From: Fodinibacter sp963707895
GTDB lineage: Bacteria; Actinomycetota; Actinomycetes; Actinomycetales; Dermatophilaceae
NCBI GenBank assembly: GCA_963707895.1
Contig: CAVPRS010000010.1
Span: forward strand, 634,128-698,127
Length of the DNA stretch: 64,000 bases
Direction of reading: 5' to 3'
Shown: one piece after another, positions 8,465-16,949 of the stretch
Position numbering within the stretch: the first letter of the stretch is position 1
How the letters are laid out: every line of letters begins with the position of its first letter
Notes under the pieces: model-generated
The model's input: the letters and a program-made list of their open reading frames with translations, nothing else
Databases searched by the model: none
What the model was told of the DNA's origin: nothing
Made by a program: the position numbers and the translations under genes

Positions 8465-8854
8465 TCAGGCCGTGGGGCCGCTCGGGGCCAGCAGGAGGTA
8501 CCCCTGCGCGGCCAGGATGATGACGATCGCCGCGAGCTTCCCGGCGGGCAGGGAGCTGTCGAAGTGGATCCGGTCGACGAGCAGGATGCCCACCTGGAGC
8601 AGCACGATCCAGCCCATCGTGACCACGGCCAGCTCGGCGTACTGCAGCGACGACGCGTAGACCCAGAAGAGCACGAGGAAGGACAGCGCGCCGAGGCCGA
8701 GGGCGAGGGTGTTCTGCTTCTCGGCCCACTCCTTGGCCGCGAAGGCGCCGACCAGGTCGAGCCCGGCGAGCGCCGCCATGGCGAGGGTCGCGATGACCGG
8801 GAGCGGCCACGACGAGGGCAGCTTGATCAACGGCAGGGCGTCGAGCATGGCCAT
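8465..8854 (-). CDS. Four-TM membrane protein, unknown function
   Basis: A 129-residue membrane protein: LPVIATLAMAALAGLDLVGAFAAKEWA, LALGLGALSFLVLFWVYASSL, YAELAVVTMGWIVLLQVGILLV and LAAIVIILAAQGYLLLAP. The conserved AKEWAE and SLQYAELAVVTMGW stretches look like the small transporter-like fold of QacE/DUF-type actinobacterial proteins, but I cannot name a family with confidence. GGAGGA precedes two in-frame ATGs (8854 and 8848). The frame runs much further upstream only because of high GC. Confidence 0.65.
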   Translation of the reverse strand: MAMLDALPLIKLPSSWPLPVIATLAMAALAGLDLVGAFAAKEWAEKQNTLALGLGALSFLVLFWVYASSLQYAELAVVTMGWIVLLQVGILLVDRIHFDSSLPAGKLAAIVIILAAQGYLLLAPSGPTA

Positions 8855-9002
8855 GGGGTCCTCCGACCAGCGAGTGGGCCACCCGGGTCCGTGGCCCTCA
8901 CCCATCAGGAGGTCCGAGGGTGCCGTGGAGATACACCCGAGGCCCCTGCCGGGAAGGGCGGCCATGTCGCACCGACCCGACCGGCCGAGCGTCAGGACGG
9001 CG

Positions 9003-9932
9003 TCAGTCGGCCCACATCGCGCCGACGCGGTCGGCGATCCTGACGCCGTGGGCGCGGGCGGTCTCGAAGGTGCCCGCGCCGCGGGACATGTCGAGGGGGT
9101 TGGCACCCATCGCCCAGAGGTCCTTGGCGTCCGGGACGACGAGGTGGGTCTTTGCCTGGGGCCTGAGCGCCAGGAGCTGCACCGGCGGCAGCGCGCGCAG
9201 GTTCGAGGCGACCGGGTAGGGCGACAGCACGAGCACCCGCTTGTGACCCGTGGCCAGGTCGGCGTTGGCGATGCTGCGCAGCCCGCCGTCGACGTAGCGG
9301 CGGCCACCCACCTCGACGGCCGGGAACACTCCGGGCACGGCGCAGCTCGCGGCGACGGCACGCTCGAGCGGGACACCGCTGGAGTTGTCGAAGACCACCG
9401 AGGTGCCGGTCTGGGCGTCGACGGCGGTCACCAGCAGACGGCGCTCGGGCCACGGCTTCCCGACCAGGCCGAGGCCGATGGCCCGCAGCCAGTCCTCCTC
9501 GGTGGTCGTGTGCGCGGTGAGCGCGGCACGCCCGACGAGGGCTCTCCCCCGGCTCTTGTCGAGGTGCAGCGAGGCGCGCAGGTAGCGGGCCGCGTCGGCG
9601 GCACCGAGCCGGCCGTAGCTCGCGAGCGGTGCACCCTCCTGGATCCGGGTGAACGCGTTCCCCTCATCGGTACCCACGCGCAGGTGGGCCGCCACCATCG
9701 ACCCGGCGGACGTGCCGATCATCGTGTCGGCGTCGCGCACGTCGATGCCGCCGTCACGCAGACCGATGATGACGCCGGCCTCCCAGGCGATGCCGGTCGC
9801 TCCCCCGCCGGCCAGCACGAAGGCTCGGTCGAGCCCCTCGGTGGGCCGTTGCCACTCCCGGAAACCGTCCCCCGCGACCACCGGTCGCGTGTACCCGTCG
9901 CTCGCGCCGTTCCCGACCACGTTCTCACTCAC
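9003..9932 (-). CDS. Patatin-like phospholipase
   Basis: A cytoplasmic lipid acyl hydrolase of the patatin/RssA type with a Ser-Asp dyad. From the GTG at 9932 the oxyanion loop GGGATG is at residues 42-47, the nucleophile Ser75 is in GTSAGS, and the dyad Asp215 is in VDGGLRS. The length of about 309 residues is normal for a single patatin domain, and CAVPGVFPAVEVGGRRYVDGG is well conserved. Two adjacent GTGs (9935 and 9932) compete as the start, and a longer frame to 10013 is open but unlike the family. The substrate is unknown. Confidence 0.85.
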   Translation of the reverse strand: MSENVVGNGASDGYTRPVVAGDGFREWQRPTEGLDRAFVLAGGGATGIAWEAGVIIGLRDGGIDVRDADTMIGTSAGSMVAAHLRVGTDEGNAFTRIQEGAPLASYGRLGAADAARYLRASLHLDKSRGRALVGRAALTAHTTTEEDWLRAIGLGLVGKPWPERRLLVTAVDAQTGTSVVFDNSSGVPLERAVAASCAVPGVFPAVEVGGRRYVDGGLRSIANADLATGHKRVLVLSPYPVASNLRALPPVQLLALRPQAKTHLVVPDAKDLWAMGANPLDMSRGAGTFETARAHGVRIADRVGAMWAD

Positions 9933-10022
9933 CACGCCATTGTCCCCGCGACCAGGAGTCGACCGCGACGCAGGACGCGTGAGGGTGCTCACCCACGGGC
10001 CACACCCGTCCACCTGTCGGCC

Positions 10023-10096
10023 GTCGGTCAGAGGAGGCTGCGGGACCGCCGGGCGGCGCGTCGGTCAGAGGAGGCTGCGGGACCGCCGGGCGGCGC
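10023..10096. repeat. 37-bp perfect tandem duplication
   Basis: The 37-bp unit at 10023-10059 is repeated exactly at 10060-10096. The second copy contains the last codons and stop of the SprT-like gene (stop at 10065-10067), so the gene's 3' end is followed by an exact copy of itself. This could be a recent slippage duplication or an assembly artefact. Confidence 0.9.
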
Positions 10097-10781
10097 TGGC
10101 CGGCAGCACCCGCACCGACTCCAGCGGAACGCTGACCAGCTCGTCGTCGTCGACCCTCACCTGGCAGCGCACCGCTCCGACCAGCTCGACCTCGCCGACC
10201 AGCCCCTTCCACAGACCTCCCGCCACCTCGACGAGGTCCCCGACGAGTGGGGACGCCGTGAGCTGTTCTGCGGGGCGGTGGGTCACGGACAGCGCGGCGA
10301 GCTGCGCGGCATACGAGCTCGGCAGGGTGGCGGGACGGCCGCGGTAGGTCCAGGTGAAGAGGTGACGCGGGTCGAAGCGCCGCGAGCACTCGCCGCACGA
10401 CATCAGCCGTGCGGGCGCCCGGTGCCGGGTCTTCTCGTGCCCCGCCGAGCACCGGCCGACCCAGTCGCCCGGCACCCGCGGTGCGTCGGAGGACACGCAC
10501 CGCTCGCCGGTGCAGCCGATGGCCCGCGCCCTGGCGCGCCAGACCGCGTCGTGACCGTGCTGCGGGCCGACGAGGGCATGCGCGATCTCGTGGAGGATCG
10601 TGTCGAGGACGTCGGCGTCGGAGTGCAGCGCGGTCAGCGGCGCGCTGATCCCGATCTGGCGCTGGGTGAAGCGGCAGACACCCGCGCGCGTCTTGGCGCG
10701 GTCGGCCACGATGGTCCAGTCGTCGAGCCCGTGCTCGCGCAACAGGCGTCGCCCGGTGGCCAAGGCCCGCGTGACCTCCAT
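10065..10781 (-). CDS. SprT-like zinc metalloprotease
   Basis: A 238-residue SprT-like (Spartan-type) protein. The zinc-binding HEIAH motif is at residues 64-68, with likely third ligands His75 or His77 in GPQHGHDAVW, and a C-terminal Cys-rich zinc ribbon (CSAGHEK and CGECSRRF). The last 60 residues (SPLVGDLVEVAGGLWKGLVGEVELVG) look like a small KOW/SH3-type barrel. SprT proteins degrade DNA-protein crosslinks or act as metallochaperones; the role here is unknown. The ATG at 10781 has GGGAGG upstream. Confidence 0.82.
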   Translation of the reverse strand: MEVTRALATGRRLLREHGLDDWTIVADRAKTRAGVCRFTQRQIGISAPLTALHSDADVLDTILHEIAHALVGPQHGHDAVWRARARAIGCTGERCVSSDAPRVPGDWVGRCSAGHEKTRHRAPARLMSCGECSRRFDPRHLFTWTYRGRPATLPSSYAAQLAALSVTHRPAEQLTASPLVGDLVEVAGGLWKGLVGEVELVGAVRCQVRVDDDELVSVPLESVRVLPASAARRSRSLL

Positions 10782-10974
10782 CGTCGCCTCCCTCCCGTCG
10801 CGTGGATGCCGTGTCCAGGTTCGTGCCTCGACCCTAAGCGGGGGGTCCGACAACCTCGTGGATCGACGCCCTCGTGGCGCGAGATCTGTGGACAGCCGAG
10901 CTGGGCCACATCCCCTGTGGACGACGCCCCGAGCCGGACAGGGCGCGGTGGCGTCTTCGGTGGGACGCGCCCCG

Positions 10975-11787
10975 TCAGTGGGTGTACAGCCTGGACGTCG
11001 CCTCACGGACGGTCAGGGTGACCGGGGCGCCCTGGAGATCCACGTCTCCGGGGATGTCGAACCACTGGCTGCCGCCGACCCGGAACTGCCCGGTGTAGAC
11101 GACGTCCGCCCACACCCGGTGCGCGCCCGGCTGGGTGTAAGTGGCACGGATGTCGCCGGTCGGGTGCGGCCCACCCAGGGACGTCGTCGGCCCGATCGTC
11201 GTGGTGCCGAGGTGGTAGGTGATCGACTTCAGCCGAGGCCGCACCTCGATGTGGTAGCCGAGCAGGCGTGCCGGATCGGGGGTGTCGATCTCGTTCGGGC
11301 CGAACCCCGAGCGTGGGAACTGCACCTCGAAGTACGTCGGCAGGTTCACCAGCGTGACGTCGCCCTCGGGCTGGATGTTGACCGTGGGCACCGAGAAGTC
11401 CGTGTCGTGGAAGGCGTCCCTGATCATCGCCATCGTCAGCGCTCGAGACTCCTCCGGGCACAAACTGCGGGAAGCAGGTATGCGCCGCGGCCAGCCCACT
11501 GACCCTCCGCACCGGCAACTGGCTCGCCATCGAGGTCCACCTTTCGGCGAGAAGATGCTCACCGCCGGACCCCTGCCCTCCGGGTCAGAGTTCGCCGCAC
11601 ACCTGGCGACAGCCATCTGGCAGAGGTCGTCGGCACCCGTGTCGCCGGGGACCTTCCCGCAGAACGCAGTCGTCGCGAACTCGTACCAGGGGCCCTTGGC
11701 AGGGGCTTCCACCAACTCGTGCGCGAGAGCTCTGGTTGCCTCCTTGGTCAGCATCACTCTGCTGCCGTCCCTTGGTCGTGCCACCAC
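10975..11787 (-). pseudogene. Frameshifted conserved actinobacterial hypothetical protein
   Basis: The frame is open for 270 codons, but the homologous reading changes frame three times. From the N-terminus, WYEFATTAFCGKVPGDTGADDLCQMAVARC and GPAVSIF are followed in the +1 frame by KVDLDGEPVAGAEGQWA, then in the next by AHTCFPQFVPGG, and return to the first frame at LTMAMIRDAFHDTDFSVPTVNIQPEGDVTLVNLPTYFEV. The C-terminal half looks like a PKD/Ig-like beta-sandwich (GAHRVWADVVYTGQFRVGGSQWFDIPGDV). I recall this as a conserved actinobacterial protein of unknown function with a paired-Cys N-terminal region. It lies 53 bp behind the DUF6318 gene on the same strand. The three +1 shifts cancel, so the stop is preserved. 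Confidence 0.65.
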
Positions 11788-11840
11788 CGATATCCGCGCC
11801 CGCCGTTGAGTGAGAGCACGACGCGCGAGGGCAGACCAGC

Positions 11841-12491
11841 TCAGAGTAAGCGGTCAGGCAATGCTCGACTAGCAGCCATCTGCCCGCCCTCCCAGATCAG
11901 CGGCGACCGTCCGCTAGCAACGTTGCCTTCTTGTCCGTGCTGACCACCGCGCCGCGTGGCATCGACGACGTCGACGCGGTTCTGGACCAGATCCGCGTCC
12001 ACGAACTGCTGACCCCTGGCGCTCCTCCCACGAGGCTTGACGCTCCTCACCGTGACGGGCTTCGACGGCATAGCGCTGCTCCTTCTCGCTGCAGCTCCTT
12101 AGCCGCGTCCGAAGGTGACGCGCAGAACTTGCAGTCGGCCTCGCTGATTGCCTCGATGAGGTCAGGGTTCGGAGTGGTCCAGGCGAGGTTGACCTGGTCG
12201 AAGAAGTAGCGGACGAACGCCTCTGCACCCTTCTCCGACTTCACCCGTGCCGCCGCGGGGATCTCCGCCGACGGACTCGCGGACGGGGACGGACTCGACA
12301 CACTCGGGCTGGGCGACGCGCTGCTCACCGTCACCGACGGGCTCGGGTGTCGCCGGAGGTGTCGAATCCGACTGGCACCCCGAGAGCACGGTCACCCCCG
12401 CGACCAGCACCACCAGCCAGACCGCACCCGGCCGCACCCCGCCGAGCCACCCCACGCGGCCCGTCTGCATCGAGGTCGTGCGTCGTCCCAT
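11841..12491 (-). pseudogene. Frameshifted DUF6318 lipoprotein
   Basis: The ATG at 12491 has AAGGGA upstream and starts a lipoprotein signal with lipobox LSGC (VWLVVLVAGVTVLSGC). After CQSDSTPPATPEP a +1 shift leads to the Ser/Pro-rich linker and to EIPAAARVKSEKGAEAFVRYFFDQVNLAWTTPNPDLIEAISEADCKFC, the DUF6318 core with its CxxC. Further +1 shifts join EQRYAV, KPVTVRSVKPRG, VDADLVQNRVDVVDAT, VVSTDKKATLLADG, LIWEGGQ and WLLVEHCLTAYS. At least six shifts occur in 650 bp, the densest in the window. DUF6318 proteins are actinobacterial cell-surface lipoproteins of unknown function. Confidence 0.75.
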
Positions 12492-12606
12492 GCGTCCCTT
12501 CCCGGCCGCCCCTCGTCGGCCCCGCACGCAAAACGCTAGCCAAAACCACCGACTTCGCCACTCGAGTTATCCACAGGCCGTTCGCCGGAGCGGCAGACTG
12601 CATCCC

Positions 12607-14454
12607 GTGCACCTCCGAGCGCCCGGCCTCCCGATGGGGATCCGCCTGCTGCGCGGGTACACCGGACGCCACCTGCCCGCCGACCTCCTGGCCGGCCTGC
12701 TCGTCGCCGCCCTCGCCATCCCCCAGTCCCTCGGCTACGCCGTCGTCGCAGGGGTGCCGGTGCAGGTCGGCCTCTACACGCTGCCGCCGGCCCTGCTCGC
12801 CTACGCGTTGTTCGGCACCTCGCGGCTGCTCTTCGTCGGCCCGATCTCCACCGTCTCGGTGCTCTCCGGCTCGATCGTGCGCGCCCTCAGCGGCGGCGAC
12901 ACCCAGCTCGCGATGCAGCTGACCTCGGTGCTGGCGATCACGGCCGGCCTCGTGCTCACCGCCGTGGGTCTGCTCCGCCTCGGCTGGGTGGCGCAGTTCC
13001 TCAGCGAACCGATCGTCACCGGGTTCGTGGCCGGCCTGGTCGTGCTCATCGTCATCGGCGAGGTCCCCGCACTGGCCGGACTGACCGCTCCCACCGGCGG
13101 CATCTTCGAGCGGGTCAGCCTCCTCGTCCGCGACCTCGGCAGCTTCCACGGGCTCACCCTCGTGATCGGCCTCACGTCCCTCGCGGTGCTCTTCGTCGGC
13201 TCGCGCCTGGCACCGCGGGTTCCGTGGTCGCTCATCGTGCTCGTCGGCGGCATCGTCGTCTCGCACCAGCTCGACCTCGCAGCGAAGGGCGTCCGCGTCG
13301 TCGGCGAGGTGCCCACCGGCATCCCGATCCCGTCGGTCCCGATCGTCGATGTCTCGCTGTGGAGCGGCATCCTCGCCGGCGGCCTGGCCATCGCTGCCGT
13401 CGGCATCGCCGAGGGCCTGGCCGCGGTGCGCACCTTCGCGCCGAGCGGCGCTGCCGACCCGGAGGCCGACAACCAGGAGTTCGTGGCGCACGGCGCCTCC
13501 AACCTGGCCTCGGGTCTCTTCGGCGGGATGGGGGTCGGCGGCTCCCTGTCGAAGACCGCCGCCAACGCCCGGGCCGGCGCCCACACGCAGATGAGCGGGG
13601 TCGCGGCCGCGGTCGTCGTCATCGGCTTCGTCCTGTTCGCCGCGGGACTCCTGGCCGACCTGCCGCGGACCGTGCTGGCGGCGATCGTCATCCACGCCGT
13701 GTGGGGGCTGGTCAGCATCTCCGCGTTCCGCCGGTATGCCGCGGTGCGCCGCAACGACTTCGTCGCCGCCGCCGTGGCGTTCGTCGGCGTGGTCGTCCTC
13801 GGCCCGCTCAACGGCCTGCTCGTGGCCATCGGCCAGTCACTGCTCGGGCTGGTCTACCGGTCGATGCAGGTCGGGATCGACGAGATGGGCCGGGTCGAGG
13901 GGGAGAAGGCGGCCTGGGGATCGGTCGCCAACGACCCGACGCGCCGGACGTATCGCGGCATCGCCGTGCTCCGGCCGGACGGCCCGCTCTTCTGGGCCAA
14001 CGCCAACCAGGTGGTCCAGCGGATCGAGACGCTCGTCCGCGACCACGACCGCCTGCGTGCCGTCGTGCTCGACCTCGAGGCGACCAACCAGATGGACACG
14101 ACCACCGCCGAGCGGCTCCAGGAGATGCTGGTCCGGATGCGGGCACGCGGCGTCGACCTCCACCTGGTGCGGGTGTTCGGCAACGTGCGCGACGTGCTGA
14201 CCCGCTCGGGGTTCCTCGACGAGCTCGGACCCGAGCACGTGTGGCACTCGATCGCCGCCGGGGTCAAGGCGGCCCGGGCGGCACCGCCGATCGCCGTCGC
14301 CCTGATGGATGGCGCGACGCTGCCGGGCGTCCCTGCCATGGCCGGCACCGACACGGAGGACGACCTCGAGCCGGACGAGCCCGAGAACGGCGAGCACGGC
14401 GAGCACATCGCGTCGAAGAAGGTGGCCGACGACGACGAGACGCGTCAGGGGTAG
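12607..14454 (+). CDS. SulP-family anion transporter with STAS domain
   Basis: A SLC26/SulP transporter, importing sulfate or another anion such as bicarbonate. The membrane core spans residues 20-425 and shows DLLAGLLVAALAIPQSLGYAVVAGVPVQVGLYT (TM1-TM2), LFVGPISTVSVLSGS and EFVAHGASNLASGLFGGMGVGGSLSKTAANARAGAHTQMSG. A C-terminal cytoplasmic STAS domain (about residues 450-560: GIAVLRPDGPLFWANANQ and AVVLDLEATNQMDTTTAERL) is typical of the family, followed by an acidic tail. The GTG at 12607 gives the family N-terminus (LRAPGLPMGIRLLRGY); the ATG at 12634 is an alternative. The substrate cannot be read from the sequence. Confidence 0.88.
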   Translation: MHLRAPGLPMGIRLLRGYTGRHLPADLLAGLLVAALAIPQSLGYAVVAGVPVQVGLYTLPPALLAYALFGTSRLLFVGPISTVSVLSGSIVRALSGGDTQLAMQLTSVLAITAGLVLTAVGLLRLGWVAQFLSEPIVTGFVAGLVVLIVIGEVPALAGLTAPTGGIFERVSLLVRDLGSFHGLTLVIGLTSLAVLFVGSRLAPRVPWSLIVLVGGIVVSHQLDLAAKGVRVVGEVPTGIPIPSVPIVDVSLWSGILAGGLAIAAVGIAEGLAAVRTFAPSGAADPEADNQEFVAHGASNLASGLFGGMGVGGSLSKTAANARAGAHTQMSGVAAAVVVIGFVLFAAGLLADLPRTVLAAIVIHAVWGLVSISAFRRYAAVRRNDFVAAAVAFVGVVVLGPLNGLLVAIGQSLLGLVYRSMQVGIDEMGRVEGEKAAWGSVANDPTRRTYRGIAVLRPDGPLFWANANQVVQRIETLVRDHDRLRAVVLDLEATNQMDTTTAERLQEMLVRMRARGVDLHLVRVFGNVRDVLTRSGFLDELGPEHVWHSIAAGVKAARAAPPIAVALMDGATLPGVPAMAGTDTEDDLEPDEPENGEHGEHIASKKVADDDETRQG

Positions 14455-14561
14455 TCGACGACGTAGGCCGGCACGCCGACCGCCCCGGTGTCGACCTGGG
14501 CCCCGGTGTCGTTCACCACGTGACGGATCGTGCCCGCCCCGAGGTCGACCGTCAGAGTGCC
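14445..14561 (-). pseudogene. C-terminal remnant of an unidentified gene
   Basis: Between the SulP stop and the HxlR gene, one minus-strand frame reads TLTVDLGAGTIRHVVNDTGAQVDTGAVGVPAYVVDYP and ends in TGA (14445-14447). It has coding-like composition but a stop directly upstream and no start, so it looks like the tail of a deleted or frameshifted protein. I do not recognise it. It could be chance. Confidence 0.25.
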
Positions 14562-14978
14562 TCAGGAGCTCGAGGCGGCCTCGCCCACGATCTCGTCGGC
14601 GTTGGCGACGACCCAGCCGAACAGCGGCAGCATCAGCGCGACCAGCTCGCGGCCCCGCGGGGTGAGGCTGTAGTCGACCCGGGGCGGGATGACCGGCTGG
14701 GCGTCGCGGTGCACCAGGCCGTCGCCCTCGAGCGTGCGCAGCGTCTGGGCGAGCATCTTCTCGCTGACCCCCTCCGCCCGGCGGCGCAGCTCGCTCCAGC
14801 GCTGCGGCCCGTCGGCCAGCGCCACGAGCACGAGCACCCCCCACTTGCTCGTCACGTGGTCGAGCACGACCCGGCTGGGACAGGCGGCGGCGAAGACCTC
14901 GCCCGCGACCGGCATCCGGACACTCGACAGCGCGTCGGCGACGACCTGCGAACCGCTGACCTCGTTGCTTACCCGCAT
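14562..14978 (-). CDS. HxlR-family (QorR-like) redox-responsive regulator
   Basis: A 138-residue winged-helix repressor of the HxlR family. The conserved block CPSRVVLDHVTSKWGVLVLVALADGPQRWSELRRRAEGVSEKMLAQTLRTLEGDGLVHRDAQPVIPPRVDYSLTPRGREL is complete. The N-terminal Cys33 is the redox Cys seen in HypR/QorR-type sensors. It is divergent from a QorB-like quinone reductase gene, the same arrangement as E. coli ytfH-ytfG, so it probably represses that gene and itself until quinones or electrophiles oxidise Cys33. The ATG at 14978 has TAAGGT six bases upstream, suggesting a leaderless mRNA overlapping the operator. Confidence 0.88.
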   Translation of the reverse strand: MRVSNEVSGSQVVADALSSVRMPVAGEVFAAACPSRVVLDHVTSKWGVLVLVALADGPQRWSELRRRAEGVSEKMLAQTLRTLEGDGLVHRDAQPVIPPRVDYSLTPRGRELVALMLPLFGWVVANADEIVGEAASSS

Positions 14979-14982
14979 GTGC

Positions 14983-15005
14983 GTACCTTACCAAAAGGTG
15001 CGTAC
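14983..15005. promoter_or_regulatory. Candidate HxlR/QorR operator
   Basis: An imperfect inverted repeat, GTACCTTACC then AAA then AGGTGCGTAC, lies just before the HxlR start in the divergent region. GTAC half-sites around an A-rich centre are typical of HxlR-family operators. It overlaps the proposed -10 (TAAGGT on the minus strand) of the regulator gene, consistent with autorepression. Confidence 0.6.
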
Positions 15006-15112
15006 TAACTCCTGGGAAGTATCCCGACCACGGGCCCGGTTGGCTCGGACGGACACAGCACCGACCCCCGCTCCCGGCGCGCCCCACGCGTCGCCCCCCG
15101 AAAGGACCCACC

Positions 15113-15979
15113 ATGAGCATCGTCGTCACCGGAGCCACCGGCCACCTCGGCCGCCTCGTCGTCGAGAGCCTGGTCGACCGCGGCGTCACGCCGGCCGACA
15201 TCGTGGCCACCGGCCGCGCCGCCGAGCGCCTGGCCCCGCTCGCCGACCTCGGCGTGCGCACCGCCGTCGCCGACTACACCGACAGCGCCGCACTCGACAC
15301 CGCCCTGGAGGGCGCCGGGACCGTGCTGCTCGTCTCCGGCAGCGAGGCGGGACAGCGGGTCGCCCAGCACGGCAACGTCGTGGCCGCGGCGGCACGGGCC
15401 GGGGTCGGCCTGCTCGGCTACACGAGCATCGCCCACGCCGACACCGCCCAGCACGCGCTCGCCACCGACCACCGTGAGACGGAGCGGGTCATCCGCGCGT
15501 CGGGTGTGCCCTTCACCTTCCTGCGCAACAGCTGGTACCTCGAGAACTACCTCCCCCAGGTCCCCGGCTACCTCGAGCACGGCGTGGTCGGAGCCTCCGG
15601 TGACGGCCGGGTCAGCGCCGCGACCCGCGCGGACTACGCGGATGCCGCGGCAGCCGCCCTGCTCGACCCCACCTCCGCGGGCCGCACCTACGAGCTCGGC
15701 GGGGCGTCGTCGTTCACCTTGGCCGAGCTGGCCGAGACGGTCGCAGCCGCGAGCGGGCGCGAGGTCGGCCACACCGAGGTCTCGCCGGAGCAGCTCACCG
15801 AGATCCTCGTCGGCGCCGGACTCCCCCGCCCCTACGCCGAGGCACTCGTCAGCGCCGACCTGGGGATCGCGCGCGGCGAGCTCGAGGTGACCAGCGGCGA
15901 CCTGGAGCGACTCATCGGCCGCACTCCCACGTCGCTGCGCGATGCCGTCGACGCCGCGCTGGCTACCCTGACGGCATGA
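15113..15979 (+). CDS. QorB-like NAD(P)H:quinone oxidoreductase
   Basis: An atypical SDR/NmrA-type protein close to QorB (YtfG), which reduces quinones with NADPH. The N-terminal dinucleotide-binding motif is VTGATGHLGRLV and the central motif LLGYTSIAHADTAQHALATDHRETERVIRASGVPFTFLRNSWYLENY is characteristic. The 288-residue length matches QorB. It sits divergently from the HxlR regulator and overlaps the next gene by 4 bp (ATGA), so they form an operon. AAAGGA precedes the ATG. Expected regulation is derepression by electrophiles through the HxlR protein. Confidence 0.88.
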   Translation: MSIVVTGATGHLGRLVVESLVDRGVTPADIVATGRAAERLAPLADLGVRTAVADYTDSAALDTALEGAGTVLLVSGSEAGQRVAQHGNVVAAAARAGVGLLGYTSIAHADTAQHALATDHRETERVIRASGVPFTFLRNSWYLENYLPQVPGYLEHGVVGASGDGRVSAATRADYADAAAAALLDPTSAGRTYELGGASSFTLAELAETVAAASGREVGHTEVSPEQLTEILVGAGLPRPYAEALVSADLGIARGELEVTSGDLERLIGRTPTSLRDAVDAALATLTA

Positions 15980-16830
15980 GCACCCTCCCGACCCTGGCCG
16001 TCACCGGCTCGACCGGTGTCCTCGGGGGCCTCGTCGCTCGCGAGCTCGCCGACCGCGGCGTGGCCCAGCGGTTGGTCGTCCGATCGCCCGAGCGGGCACC
16101 GCGGCTCCCCGGTGCCGTCGCGGTGCAAGCCGCGTACCGAGACCGGGAGGCGGCCGCGCGGGCCCTGCTCGGCGTGCGGACCCTGCTCATGGTCTCGGCG
16201 TCCGAGTCGGCCGACCGGCTCGACGAGCACCGCGCCTTCGTGGACGCCGCCGCCGATGCCGGGGTGGAGCACATCGTCTACACCTCCTTCTTCGGCGCCT
16301 CACCCGACTGCACGTTCACCCTGGCCCGTGACCATTGGGCCACCGAGGAGCACATCCGTTCGCGCGGAACGGCGTTCACCTTCCTGAGGGACAACTTCTA
16401 CCTCGACTTCGTGCCGCTCATGGTGGGCGAGGACGGCGTCATCCGTGGGCCGGCCGGGGAGGGCCGCGTCTCAGCCGTGGCCCGGGCCGACGTCGCGCGG
16501 GTTGCCACGGCGGTCCTGCTCGACCCCGAGTCGCACCGGGGTGCCACCTACGACCTCACCGGCCCCGAGTCGATCACCCTCACCGAGGCCGCCGGCATCA
16601 TCCGCGAGGCCACCGGAAGCGACGTGACCTTCCACGACGAGACCGTTGCGGAGGCCTACGAGTCGCGCCGGAAGTGGGAGGCACCCGACTGGCAGTACGA
16701 CGCCTGGGTGACCACCTACACGGCGATCGCCGCCGGCGAGGTCGAGGCCGTCACCGACGACATCCGGCGGGTCACCGGGCGGGCGCCGGTCGGGCTGCGT
16801 GAGCTGCTGGCAGCTGAGGACGGCGCGTAG
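15976..16830 (+). CDS. NmrA-family NAD(P)-binding protein
   Basis: A second NmrA-type atypical SDR of 284 residues: VTGSTGVLGGLVARELADRG (Rossmann motif), VEHIVYTSFFGASPDCTFTLARDHWATEEHIRSRGTAFTFLRDNFYLDF, and a C-terminal SITLTEAAGIIREATGSDV segment. It is related to, but clearly diverged from, the QorB-like gene, and is translationally coupled to it by a 4-bp overlap. Quinone or electrophile reduction is inferred from operon context. Confidence 0.82.
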   Translation: MSTLPTLAVTGSTGVLGGLVARELADRGVAQRLVVRSPERAPRLPGAVAVQAAYRDREAAARALLGVRTLLMVSASESADRLDEHRAFVDAAADAGVEHIVYTSFFGASPDCTFTLARDHWATEEHIRSRGTAFTFLRDNFYLDFVPLMVGEDGVIRGPAGEGRVSAVARADVARVATAVLLDPESHRGATYDLTGPESITLTEAAGIIREATGSDVTFHDETVAEAYESRRKWEAPDWQYDAWVTTYTAIAAGEVEAVTDDIRRVTGRAPVGLRELLAAEDGA

Positions 16831-16896
16831 CCATTTCGGGCCAGACGGCGCGTAGCCATTTCGGGCCGGACGCGACGTAGTCCTTTCGGGCTATGG
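16822..16896. repeat. Three tandem 25-bp repeats
   Basis: Two near-identical 25-bp units (GGCGCGTAGCCATTTCGGGC plus CAGAC or CGGAC) at 16822-16846 and 16847-16871 and a diverged third at 16872-16896. The first copy contains the stop codon of the NmrA gene. The third starts GCGACGTAGTCCTTTCGGGC. No stable hairpin is evident. Confidence 0.85.
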
Positions 16897-16949
16897 ACAG
16901 CCCCATGGCCTCGCCGCCAAGGTGACGGAATCAGGGCGGCGCCCCTGCG

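Noticed and set aside
13837..15261. Long minus-strand frame across SulP, HxlR and QorB genes
   Set aside because: Composition is Arg/Asp/Gly shadow sequence and it crosses three well-supported genes.
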